This document shows, piece after piece, positions 11,776 to 24,035 of a stretch of 64,000 bases of DNA. Source of the DNA: Glandiceps talaboti (Eukaryota > Hemichordata > Enteropneusta > Spengelidae). Where the stretch lies: NCBI RefSeq assembly GCF_964340395.1, contig NC_135569.1, forward strand, positions 10,841,019 through 10,905,018, read 5' to 3'. Both the position numbers and the translations under genes were made by a program. The notes below the pieces were generated by a model that worked only from the letters and a program-made list of their open reading frames with translations, was not told where the DNA came from and did no database searches. Each line of letters starts with the position of its first letter. The stretch's first letter is position 1.

Positions 11776-12488
11776 GCAGGACAAAAATTGAAACTTTGCA
11801 TCACATCATGGGATGTTATCCTTATTGTGTTTATAGCAAAAACCTGGTATCTTATAAATTGTAATTTGAACATCCAACTCCAACATGACAAAATATAATC
11901 TGTAATGAGATGTTCAATGTATCCTGGATCTCCTTAGAGAGTTTAAGTCTTCTCTGTTCCAGAGGATTAAAGGGATTAATATCCTAGGTCTTCCAGCTAT
12001 ATTTTAATATGACAGCCATGTACATGTAGGCTGGAGTTTCCATGGTTACAGCAACTTTGACATAGGACGTGTTATACAGATTGAACACAATGTACACGGT
12101 GAATAATTTAGGCTACAGATTACTGGTCCCAATATGTGTACCTCTTCCACTAATCCAGATAATGTTACTGTGCACATGATATACAGACTGCACACAATGT
12201 ATATATGCAAAACAGTATTAAAATAGGAAAGACAACCGAGATATATGTAACGAGCGCTCACAAAAGAACAAACGATGGTAAACATATAACAGTCAAAGAG
12301 AAATCATGACGTGTACACTACATCGGATTTTAATCAGATTGAGAAATGCATGTACATGCATCAAACTATATGTATCCTTTGTGGACTACTAAATGAATAA
12401 TAATCTGTATGTACCAATATTATAATGTAGTGTTACTCTCAGTTCAATACATGTACTTATCAGATAAACGCATTACCGCAATGAAAGG

Positions 12489-13432
12489 TATGGAGGTGTT
12501 ACACACATCCATAAACCTAGCAATCTTGTATGGAGGTGTTACACACATCCATAAACCTAGCAATCTTGTATGGAGGTGTTACACACATCCATAAACCTAG
12601 CAATCTGTATGGAGATGTTACACACATCCATAAACCTAGCAATCTGTATGGAGGTGTTACACACATCCATAAACCTAGCAATCTGTATGGAGGTGTTACA
12701 CACATCCATAAACCTAGCAATATGTATGGAGGTGTTACACACATCCATAAACCTAGCAATCTGTATGGAGATGTTACACACATCCATAAACCTAGCAATC
12801 TGTATGGAGGTGTTACACACATCCATAAACCTAGCAATCTGTATGGAGATGTCACACACATCCATAAAACTAGCAATCTGTATGGATATGTTACACACAT
12901 CCATAAACCTAGCAATCTGTATGGAGGTGTTACACACATCCATAAACCTAGCAATCTGTATGGAGGTGTTACACACATCCATAAACCTAGCAATCTGTAT
13001 GGAGGTGTTACACACATCCATAAACCTAGCAATCTGTATGGAGATGTTACACACATCCATAAACCTAGCAATCTGTATGGAGGTGTTACACACATCCATA
13101 AACCTAGCAATCTGTATGGAGATGTTACACACATCCATAAACCTAGCAATCTGTATGGAGGTGTTACACACATCCATAAACCTAGCAATCTGTATGGAGG
13201 TGTTACACACATCCATAAACCTAGCAATCTGTATGGAGATGTCACACACATCCATAAACCTAGCAATCTGTATGGAGATGTTACACACATCCATAAACCT
13301 AGCAATCTGTATGGAGATGTCACACACATCCATAAACCTAGCAATCTGTATGGAGATGTCACACACATCCATAAACCTAGCCATCTGTATGGAGATGTTA
13401 CACACATCCATAAACCTAGCAATGTTGTATAG
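12489..13432. repeat. 39-bp minisatellite, about 24 copies
   Basis: The unit is TATGGAGGTGTTACACACAT followed by CCATAAACCTAGCAATCTG. The first two junctions carry an extra T (40 bp). Single-base variation is mainly GGT/GAT at bases 7-9 and GTT/GTC. Because 39 is divisible by 3 and the unit lacks stops in several frames, frames of about 300 codons exist on both strands (YGGVTHIHKPSNL on plus, LLGLWMCVTSPYR on minus). The simultaneous openness of both strands and the absence of any non-repeat flank indicate a satellite, not a protein. Confidence 0.96.
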
Positions 13433-13967
13433 ATGTTACAGTTGTATATATATCAACATGGTACAATTACATTACATCAACATTTAGTGCATTTATTGAG
13501 TAGTGTCTCAAGTTGGCCAGGTTGTCCCTTTAACCCTTTCATGACTAGAGACGAGTTTTAAATAATATGGGGACCTAATTTATATTTTCATAATTACAAT
13601 AATATTACTTTATTAGGAAGTAACATGTCTTTAATTCCAGTCTAAAATGAAATTAATATATGCCAAAAACTTACATAAAACAAGAATTTTGTCCAAACAA
13701 TTTTGGCGGGAATGTTTTCAGTATTGAAGGGGTTAAACATATACACAGACAAAAAGTCTGGTGGCTACAGGAGGTTACTACCTTCTCAAGAGGTTATCTT
13801 CTAGATAAAGCTGAAAATGATTTATAAAAATGTACTTCAGCATGGCACTCATCTTCTATTCTGATTGGTCGACAGAATTACAATGTACAATGTGTTTCCT
13901 GTTAGTTTTTTTATAAACTTTTTATCATGAAAACTATATAATATACTGCCAGCCTATACTTTAAAGG

Positions 13968-14110
13968 CCAGGGTTTCACACCCAGGTGCTTGCACTTTAA
14001 TGTTATCAGTGGCGCCATGAGGATTAAATCATATTATCCTTCTGTTCTAGACCGACTTTTTCTGTAGTTCTGCTAGACAGCAGTTTTTCACACCCAAATG
14101 TTAATCCACA
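13968..14110 (+). repeat. About 140-bp repeat, copy 1 of 3 in a local cluster
   Basis: Landmarks are TTATCAGTGGCGCCATGAGG, ATTA, then ACTTTTTCTGTAGTTCTGCT, AGACAGCAGTTTTTCACACC and CAAATGTTAATCC. Related copies lie at 14648-14760 and 15188-15332. The three copies alternate with inserted TIR elements at 14111-14445 and 14774-15160. Confidence 0.75.
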
Positions 14111-14445
14111 GGCCTAAAAAATATAATAGTTAAGTTCCGGTTACCCGACCCACCTAGTTTTTCACTGCCGACCCTAACATTTTTTTTTATGTTTTCAAGA
14201 AAAAAATAATAAAATTGCAAAAAATTGTGAAGTCACGCAAGAAATGGATGTGGAAATTGACATTAACTTTAAAAAAAATATGTAAAACTGTTCTTCCAAT
14301 CTGTAATGGCTGTACATCTAATAGGAAGAAATAAACAACACAGAGACCATTTGGAAGAGAATGGAAAACCTGAACTAGACACTCACACATGAAAAAAATA
14401 AAATACAATAAAATAAAAATCTACCTACTAATCTAATAAAGTATA
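14111..14445 (+). mobile_element. MITE family B, copy 1 (3' end eroded)
   Basis: It matches the full-length elements at 31893-32270 and 45764-46153. Shared landmarks are GGCCTAAA at the start, TAGTTTTTCACTGCCGACCC, ACTGTTCTTCCAATCTGTAA, TGGCTGTACATCT and ACACAGAGACCAT, with an A-rich run before CTACCTAC near the 3' end. The right terminal repeat is lost or diverged here. Confidence 0.85.
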
Positions 14446-14647
14446 ATTAATGATTGAATGAAATGTTGTTTTATTTCTCTCTATTTAGCATCCGAGAAAA
14501 GGTAAAAAGTGTTAGCTTCATATTGTAAATAAACATAGGATGTTGCTTCCTTATGGACCATTTCCCCCGCAACCTCGTAGGAGCAGCCATCATGTCGCCC
14601 TTTCCATTTTTTCCCCTTCTCCTTAGTTGCTCAGTCTCAAAACACTG

Positions 14648-14760
14648 TTTATCAGTGGAGCCATAAGGATTACATTGGATAAACCTTTTGTTCGGGATCA
14701 ACTTTTTCTATAGCTGTGCTGAAGTGTTTTCAAACCTCAATCTTCATCCTTAGATCTAAA
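14648..14760 (+). repeat. About 140-bp repeat, copy 2 of 3
   Basis: TTATCAGTGGAGCCATAAGG, ATTACATTGGATAAACC, TTTTGTTCGGGATCAACTTT and TTCTATAGCTGTGCT align with the copies at 13968 and 15188. It is immediately followed by the long-TIR element at 14774. Confidence 0.7.
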
Positions 14761-14773
14761 ATGATGTACATGT

Positions 14774-15160
14774 AGTCTAGTTCCTGACAGGGACCGTATT
14801 ACGTACTACAGTCCCGGTCAAGTCAATACCCTTGCTTGAGCACAGATATCTGTGCTCCCCCTATGGCGTTCACATAAACATGATGATGTCGTGGCGTCCC
14901 CACGTGATTTTAGTTTAAATAGACTGGAGGTGGAATCCTGGTTGGATATTTGCATATCATAGTCGAAACTGAATCAGCTGTGCAAATGAATATTAATGAG
15001 CAATGATGACAGCCTCTCAATTTGTGATGGAATACTACTGACATGCGCAGTTTGCGCTCCGCTCACAATGGGGGTTGAACCACATTTAACGCCTTGAGCA
15101 AGGGGATTGACTAGACTGGGATTGTTAGTACGTAATACGGTCCCTGTCAGGACCTAGACT
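14774..15160. mobile_element. MITE family C, 387 bp with TIRs of about 65 bp
   Basis: The left end is AGTCTAGTTCCTGACAGGGA then CCGTATTACGTACTA. The right end in reverse complement is AGTCTAGGTCCTGACAGGGA then CCGTATTACGTACTA. Similarity continues inward through GTCAATACCCTTGCTTGAGC against GTCAATCCCCTTGCTCAAGG. The interior has no coding capacity. This is a non-autonomous DNA transposon; I see only this copy in the window. Confidence 0.9.
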
Positions 15161-15187
15161 AAAAGCGGTGTACCAGGTTCTTGGATT

Positions 15188-15332
15188 AATGCTAATCTCA
15201 TCAATGGAATCATGTGGATTACATAGGATTAGTCTTTTGTTCAGAAGCAACTTTTTCTATATCTCTGCTAGACAACTGCTAGACAACTGCTAGGCAACTG
15301 TTTTTCATGCCTAAATTTTAATCCTAATATAA
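15188..15332 (+). repeat. About 140-bp repeat, copy 3 of 3
   Basis: CATCAATGGAATCATGTGGA, TTACATAGGATTAGTC, CAACTTTTTCTATATCTCTG and the final TTTTCATGCCTAAATTTTAA match the other two copies. An internal CTAGACAACTG is triplicated. Confidence 0.7.
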
Positions 15333-15605
15333 TCTGGGTCTTTTCAAACAAAGCATATATTGACTGGGTATTAATTCTCATGATATCAAGATCGGAAACT
15401 GTAATGTGAGATAAAGTAAGTCAGGTAAAACTTGCAAAGCACTTCAAATATTGCATCATAATTTTGAGATTTTACCTATTATATCCCATAATATCAAATG
15501 ACATCCTTATCAACATTCGTAGTGTACACTGGTAAAATATGTATAGAGAACGTATGATATCATAATCCCAAAATCAGTACATGCTCTGTACCATTGACAC
15601 ATGGC

Positions 15606-15870
15606 AATAGGCCATTGCAGGCTGCGAAAAGGAAATTGAGAATACAGCGCCCTCGCTCAAATTGGGGGTATTATCACCTCATAGTACCATTTCTTAAGAG
15701 CTTTGTACCTTGTATTCTGCAGAAGGGTAAATTAGGGATGTTTTTCACATTCTTCTGACATCAAGTAAAGCAGTGCTTTACGATTAACCGATTTACCTAT
15801 ACCTATACCCCCAAAGTACACACAGACAGGAAGTAGAGCGCCACCATGACAAACTTTGGAAAGGCCTATT
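15606..15870 (-). mobile_element. MITE family A, copy 2
   Basis: This is a near full-length copy, inverted relative to 2542-2797. It starts AATAGGCCATTGCAGGCTGC and ends GGAAAGGCCTATT, so the ends form an imperfect inverted repeat (AATAGGCC-N-TT-N-CA). The interior carries GCGCCCTCGCTCAAATTGGG and CACAGACAGGAAGTAGAGCG as in the other copies. Confidence 0.88.
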
Positions 15871-16150
15871 CCTTGTTGTATACCAAAGTTTGGTGTTCTA
15901 GCTCCTATCCCTTACTATATGGTGGGTCACAATAAAAGCAAACACTTTGCACCTTGATTCACAACAAAAATAAATTGTATTTTACTTAGAGAACACACAA
16001 GCAATCATTATTGTGGATATCCTATTGAGAACCTGAATTTAATTTCAGCTACTGGCCATCACAAACAAAAACACTATACCACATGGCAGTAACTCACTTG
16101 GCATCGAGACATATTATGCTATAGAATGATGTATTTGTCATATCTGTTTT

Positions 16151-16265
16151 GTGTTTCCTGAGAGAACTACTGACACAATTATGTTTCCTGAGAGAACCAC
16201 TGACACAATTATGTTACTTATGCATGTGGTGTATTTCCTGAGAGTCATGGACACAATTCTGTTAC
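16151..16265. repeat. Short tandem repeat of about 37 bp, three imperfect units
   Basis: Units share GTTTCCTGAGAGAAC, ACTGACACAATTATGTT or close variants. The third unit is interrupted by ACTTATGCATGTGGTGTATT. Confidence 0.75.
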
Positions 16266-16790
16266 TTACATGCTACTTTAATTCTATCAATGCAAAATAA
16301 AGATTCCTGGACATAGCTCAATACACTAGCTGTCCCTCCTGACTATAGCATCTCTCTCGGGTGCTGTAGAATGATTTGTGTAAATTGTCACTTGAACCAC
16401 AGTAATTTGATTTCTGGGGTCAAAAATTGTACTCGCCAGTTTGGCGACAGATAAATTATTGAAGGCTGCAATTGATTGAGCATTTCAAGTAGAACATTGT
16501 ACATGTATGTCTGGTATTGTCAAAGCAACACTAGCCTGGTACCAATAGTACATAGCAGTTCACAGTGTTCTTGCTAAAGTTTGGTAACCCTGGTAACGAA
16601 GGGGATAAATCTGACAAAAGATGGATAGATTGTGATATATGATAAACTGTGGTAAATATTAAAATACTTAATGAACTCAAGATATATACTTGTGATTGCT
16701 TTGTTCTCTACAGCAGTACTTTCAAATGCACAGCCGGTAAATGCGAAGTAGACAGCAATAGAAAACAAGTGTGTAGTCATGAAGGTTTAA

Positions 16791-17155
16791 ACGGTTAGCA
16801 TGGCTGGCTTGGTATCTGTGAGTTGCAGGTTCTAGCCTTGTTGCTGCAATTTGTTTCTGAATTGCATAAATACTTGTGCAAGATTTGAACCACAATTGTA
16901 CCTCAGTCAACCCAGCTGTATAACTGGGGACCTGGTAGGATAGAGGTTGCAATGTGAAGGCTTTAATCCTATGTGTACCGTAGGCCACCCAGCTGTATAA
17001 ATGGGGACTTGGTAGGATAGAGGTTGCAATGTGAATGCTTTAATCCTATGTGCTTATAAAGGCTGCAATGGATTGTATGCTCCCCAGGGAGTTGAGGAAG
17101 TTAAAGGGCTGTCATGCCACTATAGATCCGTGCTAGGTAATAATTGCTAGCCCCT
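16791..17155 (+). mobile_element. tRNA-headed SINE, with internal duplication
   Basis: The 5' end looks like a tRNA-type pol III promoter: a box A-like TTAGCATGGCTGG at 16795-16807 and a box B-like GCAGGTTCTAGCC at 16825-16837, about 30 bp apart. The body contains ACCCAGCTGTATAACTGGGG, ACCTGGTAGGATAGAGGTTG twice (about 16911-16975 and 16988-17050). The tail TCCCCAGGGAGTTGAGGAAG then TTAAAGGGC, GATCCGTGCTAGGTAATAAT matches the reverse strand at 37600-37695. Reading frames here on the minus strand are SINE shadows. Confidence 0.75.
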
Positions 17156-17458
17156 GGAGCCTGCCAAAGAACATGTGCATTATAACTATCCTCTTTATTA
17201 TGAGTATTACTATATGGCTTGCACCCTGAGCAACCCCACACTAGTATACATGTGCCATAGAGTTCTTTTATTATCACTGTATTTGTCCAAAACAACAAAA
17301 TTCATTAAAAAATATGACTGCTCGTTTATATGATTCTGGACATGGAATGCATATACACACTTACAAATGTATTTGTATATATATGTACACATCTAGGTAT
17401 AAGTACAAATATGATATGTACGGTATTGAACTGCAGTGCAATAGTACAGAGTACAATA

Positions 17459-17757
<299 letters not shown>

Positions 17758-18430
17758 CACCAATGCTGGTTCATTTCCTACATAATCAATACAATACACA
17801 TGTAGTGTAATCATATACTTGACTACAAATGTAAAATGTAGTCTGTATTCAGACACAGATTATATTTTGTCATATTCCTAAAAAAACCTTCTGAAATATT
17901 TTTGTATTTAAATACTGATTATGTACACATATATAACCCATAACATGTGATATAATAATCAGCCTGTACAATGCACATTCTCTGTTCTATACACAAGATA
18001 CAGAATGCGCGCTACTCACTGAGGACTAGAACACATATTATCTGACTTGAATTCATCGAACGTCCAACGTACACCATGTTTTAATTCTATTAATTTCAGC
18101 AGGAAAAATAGTATTAAAGATAAATTACAAAAAAAAAATGAAGACAAATGTTGACAGTCTAAAGTTTGACTAAACAGAACATTTTATTTCAAAGATACAA
18201 CAGCTTGTACATGGAATGTTTATACAGACTCATTCGCATGAGTATTTATGTGGTCTAGAGGCTATCCAATGAGGTTAGAATCTCTGTAGATTCAAACACT
18301 GCAGAATACCTTTAGACTAATGATTATATTGCACTGTGTTTGCACCGATGCAAGTATTGATGTAGGGTATCACTGATCAATGTAAATGTTATCACACCAT
18401 ATGCATGCCATATTCCTGGGGATGGTACCA

Positions 18431-18735
18431 GTTGTCAGCTCTGGTAGGGGTGTGTGTGGCCAGTGCTGGAAACCTCAGGCCCCATTTTAGACCCACTTTG
18501 ACCAAAAAACCAATACCCCATTTTAGACCATTACAGGTTTTTAAAATGAAAGTTTAGACCTAAATACATTTTCCTTAGGAGGCAACATTTTTGGGCAATT
18601 AATGGTAGTTATGATTTGGTACAGGACAATGGACCACATTTTAGTCCAAGCAAAATTGAAAATAATGCAAAGTGGACCTTATTTTAGACTCTTCAGCTCG
18701 AAAAAAAAACAACAACCTATTTTAGACCAAAGGGC
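18431..18735 (-). repeat. Dispersed 'ATTTTAGACC' repeat, copy 1
   Basis: It contains TGGCCAGTGCTGGAAACCTC, AGGCCCCATTTTAGACCCAC and TTTAGACCTAAATACATTTT, then CCTTAGGAGGCAAC. The reverse complement recurs at 33895-34065 (GTTGCCTCCTAAGGAAAATG onward) and a shorter form at 20955-21105. All carry tandem TCTAAAATGG motifs. I do not recognise the class. Confidence 0.8.
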
Positions 18736-18781
18736 TAGAAAACTTCCAAAGGATGGCACATAAACATTTGTATGTACACGG

Positions 18782-19025
18782 TACACTCAAATAAGAGGAG
18801 TAGCGCTTCTACCCCGTACCATACCTGTACCTGTGAGTTTATCAGAAGTCAACATACACTCAAATAAGGGGAGTAGTCCACCCCCCCCCCTTCACCACAC
18901 CCATACCTGTACCTGTGAGTTTATCAGAACTAGACATACACACAAATAAGGCGAGTAGTCCCCCCACACCCCTCCACCACACCCATACCCGTACCTGTAC
19001 CAGTACCTGTGAGTTCATCAGAACT
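18782..19025. repeat. C-rich tandem repeat, three imperfect units
   Basis: Units contain ACACTCAAATAAGGGGAGTA, a C run with CACCACACCC, then ATACCTGTACCTGTGAGTTT and ATCAGAA. C-run length varies between units. Confidence 0.85.
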
Positions 19026-19778
19026 CTCTGTATCATATCAGGTGAAATCAAACATACCACATCAACTGTGATATCCTAAATCCACTCTAATCTTGTAAAC
19101 AAAGCTGAATAATCCCAAAACAATAAAAACAACGACACTGTGATAACCATTTAGTCACATAGAATATAAGAGATAAGAATGGAATTTATAGCTGTACATG
19201 TACTAGCAGTAACTGGGGACATGGGGTATTATTTTTACAATCACACAACAAAAAATATATAATAATATCCCTGAAAATTGTTAAAATACCAATAATTAGA
19301 CATTGTAGATGTCAATTACAGGTCTATTTTATCTATAAGTAGTATAGTAATAAGTTGAAATTGTGATTCGTTGGGATGCCGATTTTTGAGTACGGACCCA
19401 AAAATCAGTTTGATGGGATTTGTTATATACCATATTATATGAATAGCTACATTTACTAACAGGTGATTCAATATTGTTGTGGATGTACCAAGTGTATTAC
19501 AATCATATCTAACAAAACAGTTTCAACATATGTTGCAGTTACAGCAAGTGTACCTTTAAGCCAAATGATGAATGTGAAACCACAATCTGACAATTATGAA
19601 GTGGGGTTTTTTTACTGTAAATTTTTATATATTGCTGTAAATCACTCCACTTTTTTTTTTCAAAATGCATATATTACACTTTTCTCATGCTGATACAGTG
19701 AAAAATTTTAATATAAACACATGTTTACTTTGATGAAATGGTTCACCCAGTTTCCCCACGATAGAGAAAGCACGGTGC

Positions 19779-20070
19779 AAACACCATCCTTGCCATCTAG
19801 GCCGCCACGCTTGACAGGTTTCTACCGTACTTCAAAATTATTCTACCATCCTTGAGCTTTAGTAATCTTTGAATGACAAAATCATAATAATACTTTCACA
19901 TGAAGAGAAATGTCTGATCCTCAATGTACATGTGTGTATGTGTTAAAATAAACATGTCAGAGTTTGTTCTGGACAGGCATATTATATGCTGATCACTATG
20001 CAAATGTTATTTATATGCAAATCAATATGCAAATTAGTCACCATTCTTGCAATCTATCTGGGGAGAACAC
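19779..20070 (+). repeat. About 300-bp dispersed repeat, copy 1 (copy 2 at 47.1-47.4 kb)
   Basis: Shared landmarks are ACCATCCTTGCCATCTAGGC, CCTTGAGCTTTAGTAATCTT, ATACTTTCACATGAAGAGAA, CATGTCAGAGTTTGT and TATATGCAAAT..ATGCAAATTA, ending TGCAATCTATC(C)TGGGGAG and AACAC. Both copies have the same orientation. Confidence 0.88.
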
Positions 20071-20344
20071 TGTATTACCACAACAGATAAATTTTACAAA
20101 TGTAACATGGTTGACCAAATGTTTACAACTGGACAAAAGTGAAAGAATTATAGCTTGGCATTTGATTTGCTTTACCATAAATTGACGAAGGGGCCAAATT
20201 TTTTTAAAATAGCGCCAATGGCATTGTAGCACAACTGTACAGTTTTTAAAAATGTTTATCCGCATGCCCACATGCAGATCCATGTGAACCGTATCAGTTC
20301 AGTTGTGCTAAAAATGATGAATGATACTCTTTATTCACTCCACT

Positions 20345-20625
20345 CAATCTATACACGTTTTCATGGACGACCAATAAGTGTTCATTCTGGACAAAGCAGG
20401 TATTTTGACTTGATAAAACTTCAAAAGTTAATCTTTTCACAACCAGGAATGGTATACTTTGGTCAAATGTTAATATACTATACCAAACCAATATAGTTCA
20501 ATGTTTTTATAGACAACCACCAAGTGTTCATTCTGAACAAAGTTGGTATTTTGACAAACAAAGAATTCTGACTAGATAAAAGCTAATCTCTTCCACAACC
20601 AGGAACACTATACTTGGTCAAATGC
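20345..20625 (+). repeat. Degenerate repeat units of about 130 bp (two units, more at 21180-21380)
   Basis: Units share TTTTCATAGACAACCACCAA or GACGACCAATA, GTGTTCATTCTG(G/A)ACAAAG, TTTTGACTTGATAAAA, TTAATCTTTTC, CACAACCAGGAA and ACTTTGGTCAAATG. Related units occur at 21180-21310 and 21330-21380. The stretch between them holds a (TG)n tract and another dispersed repeat. Confidence 0.7.
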
Positions 20626-20658
20626 CCAGGGGGTGGGGGACACTTCCACCTATTGGAT

Positions 20659-20662
<4 letters not shown>

Positions 20663-20728
<66 letters not shown>
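20663..20728. repeat. (TG)n microsatellite
   Basis: About 33 TG units have one TATG interruption near 20698-20701 and end in CACGCGCGCC. Confidence 0.97.
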
Positions 20729-20729
<1 letters not shown>

Positions 20730-20954
20730 ACGCGCGCCACCCTTTGGGGTGGGGTTTTTCGCCCTTTGGTTTAAAATGGGTACTGTATTTTTTAATAGAG
20801 ATACATGTAAGGAGTTTAAAATGGCGTTTGATTTACACAAAGTTTGATTTTCCTAGAAGGAGCCACATAGTAATAAATTCTCAACTAGTTTGGAATTTCC
20901 AAGAATTTCCCTCAGAATTTCTCCCAGCTAATCCGCTGGTTGACATTTCCATAT

Positions 20955-21105
20955 CAGTGATTATGTATTTTGGTCTAAAATGCGGTCTTCTGAAAACTTG
21001 AATGTTCTAAAATAGGGTACTGATTTTTAGTCAAAATGGGTCTAAAATGGGGTCTGGGGTTGGCAGCATTGGCCGCACAACCCTACTAGACCTGGCCAGT
21101 GGTAC
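20955..21105 (+). repeat. Dispersed 'TCTAAAATGG' repeat, copy 2
   Basis: TTTTTAGTCAAAATGGGTCT, AAAATGGGGTCTGGGGTTGG, then GCATTGGCCGCACAACCCTA and CTAGACCTGGCCAGTGGTAC match 33895-34065 closely and 18431-18735 in reverse. Confidence 0.78.
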
Positions 21106-21796
21106 CCCTACCCCCATCCCAACCCCCACCCCCATGGTCAAATGTTCACTCTCCCAACAAAACTGTAGTAGTTACTACAGTTAAAAATGTTTCCATAGAC
21201 AACTACCAAGTGTTCATTCTGAACAAAGCAGCTATCCGACAGACAAGAATTTTGACTTGATAAAAAGTTAATCTTTTTCGCAACCATTCACAGTACACTT
21301 TAGTCAAATGTTAATTCGATAAATTCATACAGGTTTTCATAGACAACCAACAAGTACTAATTCTGGACAAAGTTGAAGAAACAATTGACGGCAGCATGTT
21401 GAGATAGCAGCACCCAATGAACTGTACTGTAAACAAAATATGTTTACAAGGACTTTACTTGTGATTCACTTAGTTACAAGGATAAAACAAACACACCTTC
21501 AAACCCATAACTCATTTTGGGTGACTAACTACATGTAGTCCGACTTTATTGCTCTTCTCATATACATGTACTATGGCAGGCATTCGTACAAACTAAATTA
21601 ACAATCGTCTACACAAGTATCGCTACTCTAAGGTCATGCACAGGTCACACTGAGGTCACGATATATTGATACAAATCAAATTTACCATCTTATCAGTTCT
21701 CGCCTTCTATAAAATGAAATTTAAGGTCCAATGCACTATCAGTATAGTAACTAGGTCATTTTGTGTCTCGTTTTTGTTTTGATTTCAAATTTATTT

Positions 21797-22242
21797 AGGG
21801 ACAATCGCACAACGTCGCACACGTACAGCAAACATTGTTTGTTTGTTTAGGTCAATATTCCCCTTCCCCTTCCCCCTCCCCTCCCCCTACCCTAAACGAA
21901 CATTCAGAAGTACGACATCAAACAGTTATATATGATGTAAACTATGATGAAAACTGTAGCGGTCATACCACTATGATTGATGTAATGTAAAAACGGAACT
22001 GTAAACACGTTAAATACTATCGTAAACCCAGCACCATACATCACATTAGATGTAAATTTTTATCATCTCAGTAGAAAATAGAAAAGCTGTTATCATTGAA
22101 GGAGTGAAAGTTTTCCATCGAAAATTTGGTTAGTAGTGCAAAAATGAAGTTCAGTAATTGTACTGACGCCACCCAGACTCCTTCCCACCCATAATGAACG
22201 AAGTTCGCTTTAAAGCTTGTGGGACATTGTGCGATCGTCCCT
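21797..22242. mobile_element. MITE family D, 446 bp
   Basis: The left end is AGGGACAATCGCACAACGTC. The right end in reverse complement is AGGGACGATCGCACAATGTC. The TIRs differ at only one base over the first 16. The interior contains CCTAAACGAACATTC, TATGATGTAAACTATGATGA and a C/T-rich run of about 40 bp. A diverged, inverted second copy occupies about 47880-48095 and retains one terminal repeat. Confidence 0.9.
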
Positions 22243-23091
22243 TATATTGTTGTATCTGTTGAGCCATATAACTGCCGAGTGATTAAACCACTTCCAGTAG
22301 CACACAATTGCACAGTTTGATGACTACATGATTAATGCAGTGGATCATTTATTCATAACAATAATGAATTCTTCCAGGTATCTGCACTTGTGCCTAAGGC
22401 ATATACATGTAATAATAATAATATAATGCATTTATCATGGCCTGTTCTCCACCAAGCATCAAGGCACTAACAACTCCATGTATCATCCTTGGCATGAACC
22501 TATAGTGACACAACAGCCTTTATATAAGTAACTTCTTCAAACTCAAAAGGAAACTTGCAATCCAGACTGAGCATGCTCAGACGCTAAGGACTCGGATTAT
22601 CTGTGGTTATCGTAATACCTAATCTGGAGCTACTGATAAAATAAACCTCCCACAATGGTCAGGGTAACTATGAATTGATCATTTGTGGTTGCAAACAATG
22701 TAACAGTAATGAACAGTAATGTTTATAATACTAATTGATCAGTATTTTTTATCGTATTTCCCATGATGCAACATTCAACATGGCGGGTTTGCAAGTGCCC
22801 AATTACAGCCTACCTGTTAGTATACTTTTGAAGAACTGACACTACTACATTATTTCCACTATCCTAACTGCCATGTTCATTTTTTGAATTTTCACTTGAA
22901 AGTTCAAGCAGTTAAGATTACAAGTAGGTTAATTCAATCAGTATCCCATATATTAAAATATTTTTGACACACAACGTCCCATAAGTCACAGTTGTTTACA
23001 TATTGACAGGTCACATACAGAGTCCACACACACAGTCACCAGTACTATCGAAGACTAGTAGACAGGTAGTTCAGAAAATTTGATGTCATTA

Positions 23092-23227
23092 CCCAATATT
23101 TTTCTTTGTTCAGTCAAGAAAAACATGAGTGACCTCTGGAGCCTTTGTCACTACTTGCCTAAGCGACTCGTAGTGACAACCCTTAAGTCACGAGTATTTT
23201 CCAGCTGAATGAATAAAAATATTGGAA
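23092..23227. mobile_element. Foldback element, about 60-bp arms, second member
   Basis: CCAATATTTTTCTTTGTTCA, then CATGAGTGACC and TTTGTCACTAC, pair with the reverse complement of the right half (CCAATATTTTTATTCATTCA, CTCGTGACTTAAGGG, TTGTCACTAC) across a loop of about 15 bp. It is homologous to 4274-4420 in the GTGACC..GTCA part. Confidence 0.75.
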
Positions 23228-23775
23228 AGTAACACAATTATACCAGTGTCAGTAATATCAAAGAAAAATCGGGGAAAGTAATGGCAATTTTTGAACGTTA
23301 TGGCTTATATTTAGAACATAGCAGAACCAGTGATGTAGACACACGTTGTCGTGACATAGAACAACCAGAGAATACATTCCATGTTTTTTGTTCAACTGGG
23401 TTTGAGCATGATTAAACTAGAAATGAATGAATCTTTCATTAGTTTCCAGCAAAACTTTGGCAAATTTTTCAACAGTCAAACATTAATATTTGATGAAAAG
23501 TTGCCACCACTGACCAGGCTTTATCATTTGAATTCCTGGTACAAAAATGTTTTCAAGTGAAGCAATATTTGCATGGCTCCATGCCTGATATCAGTCTGTC
23601 ATACTTTAGATAATAAAGTGAAGAGTTGAGTTCATTGTCCAAATAATAAATTAATACCTGGTAAATATATTGTTGGTGATAAACATTACATTGTTGTAAT
23701 TTCTGAATTTTTAAAAATCAATACAATAATCAAACTGTAACTAATTTGAAGGGAATTCATAGCTTAGATACAGAA

Positions 23776-23776
<1 letters not shown>

Positions 23777-23853
<77 letters not shown>

Positions 23854-23952
23854 GGGGGGAGAGATCAGTCAGACAAGCAGACACAGACACAGACACAGTC
23901 AGTCAGACAGACAGACAGAGAGACAGAGAGACAGAGAAACTGACATACAAAA

Positions 23953-24033
<81 letters not shown>

Positions 24034-24035
24034 GC
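23777..24035. repeat. Compound (GA)n / (GACA)n microsatellite
   Basis: A (GA) run of about 75 bp is followed by G-rich GAGAGAGGGG, mixed CAGACA units and about 75 bp of GACA tetramers (CAGACAGA), closing with GCGAGCGAGCGAG. Frames over it are artefacts. Confidence 0.97.

Noticed and set aside
11298-11891. 197-codon His/Ile/Ser-rich frame on the minus strand
   Set aside because: It is a translation of an imperfect GAT trinucleotide tract; other frames are equally open.
12517-13487. Reading frames of about 300 codons on both strands
   Set aside because: They lie wholly in a 39-bp tandem repeat that lacks stops in several frames. Simultaneous openness of both strands and no non-repeat coding flank argue against a protein.
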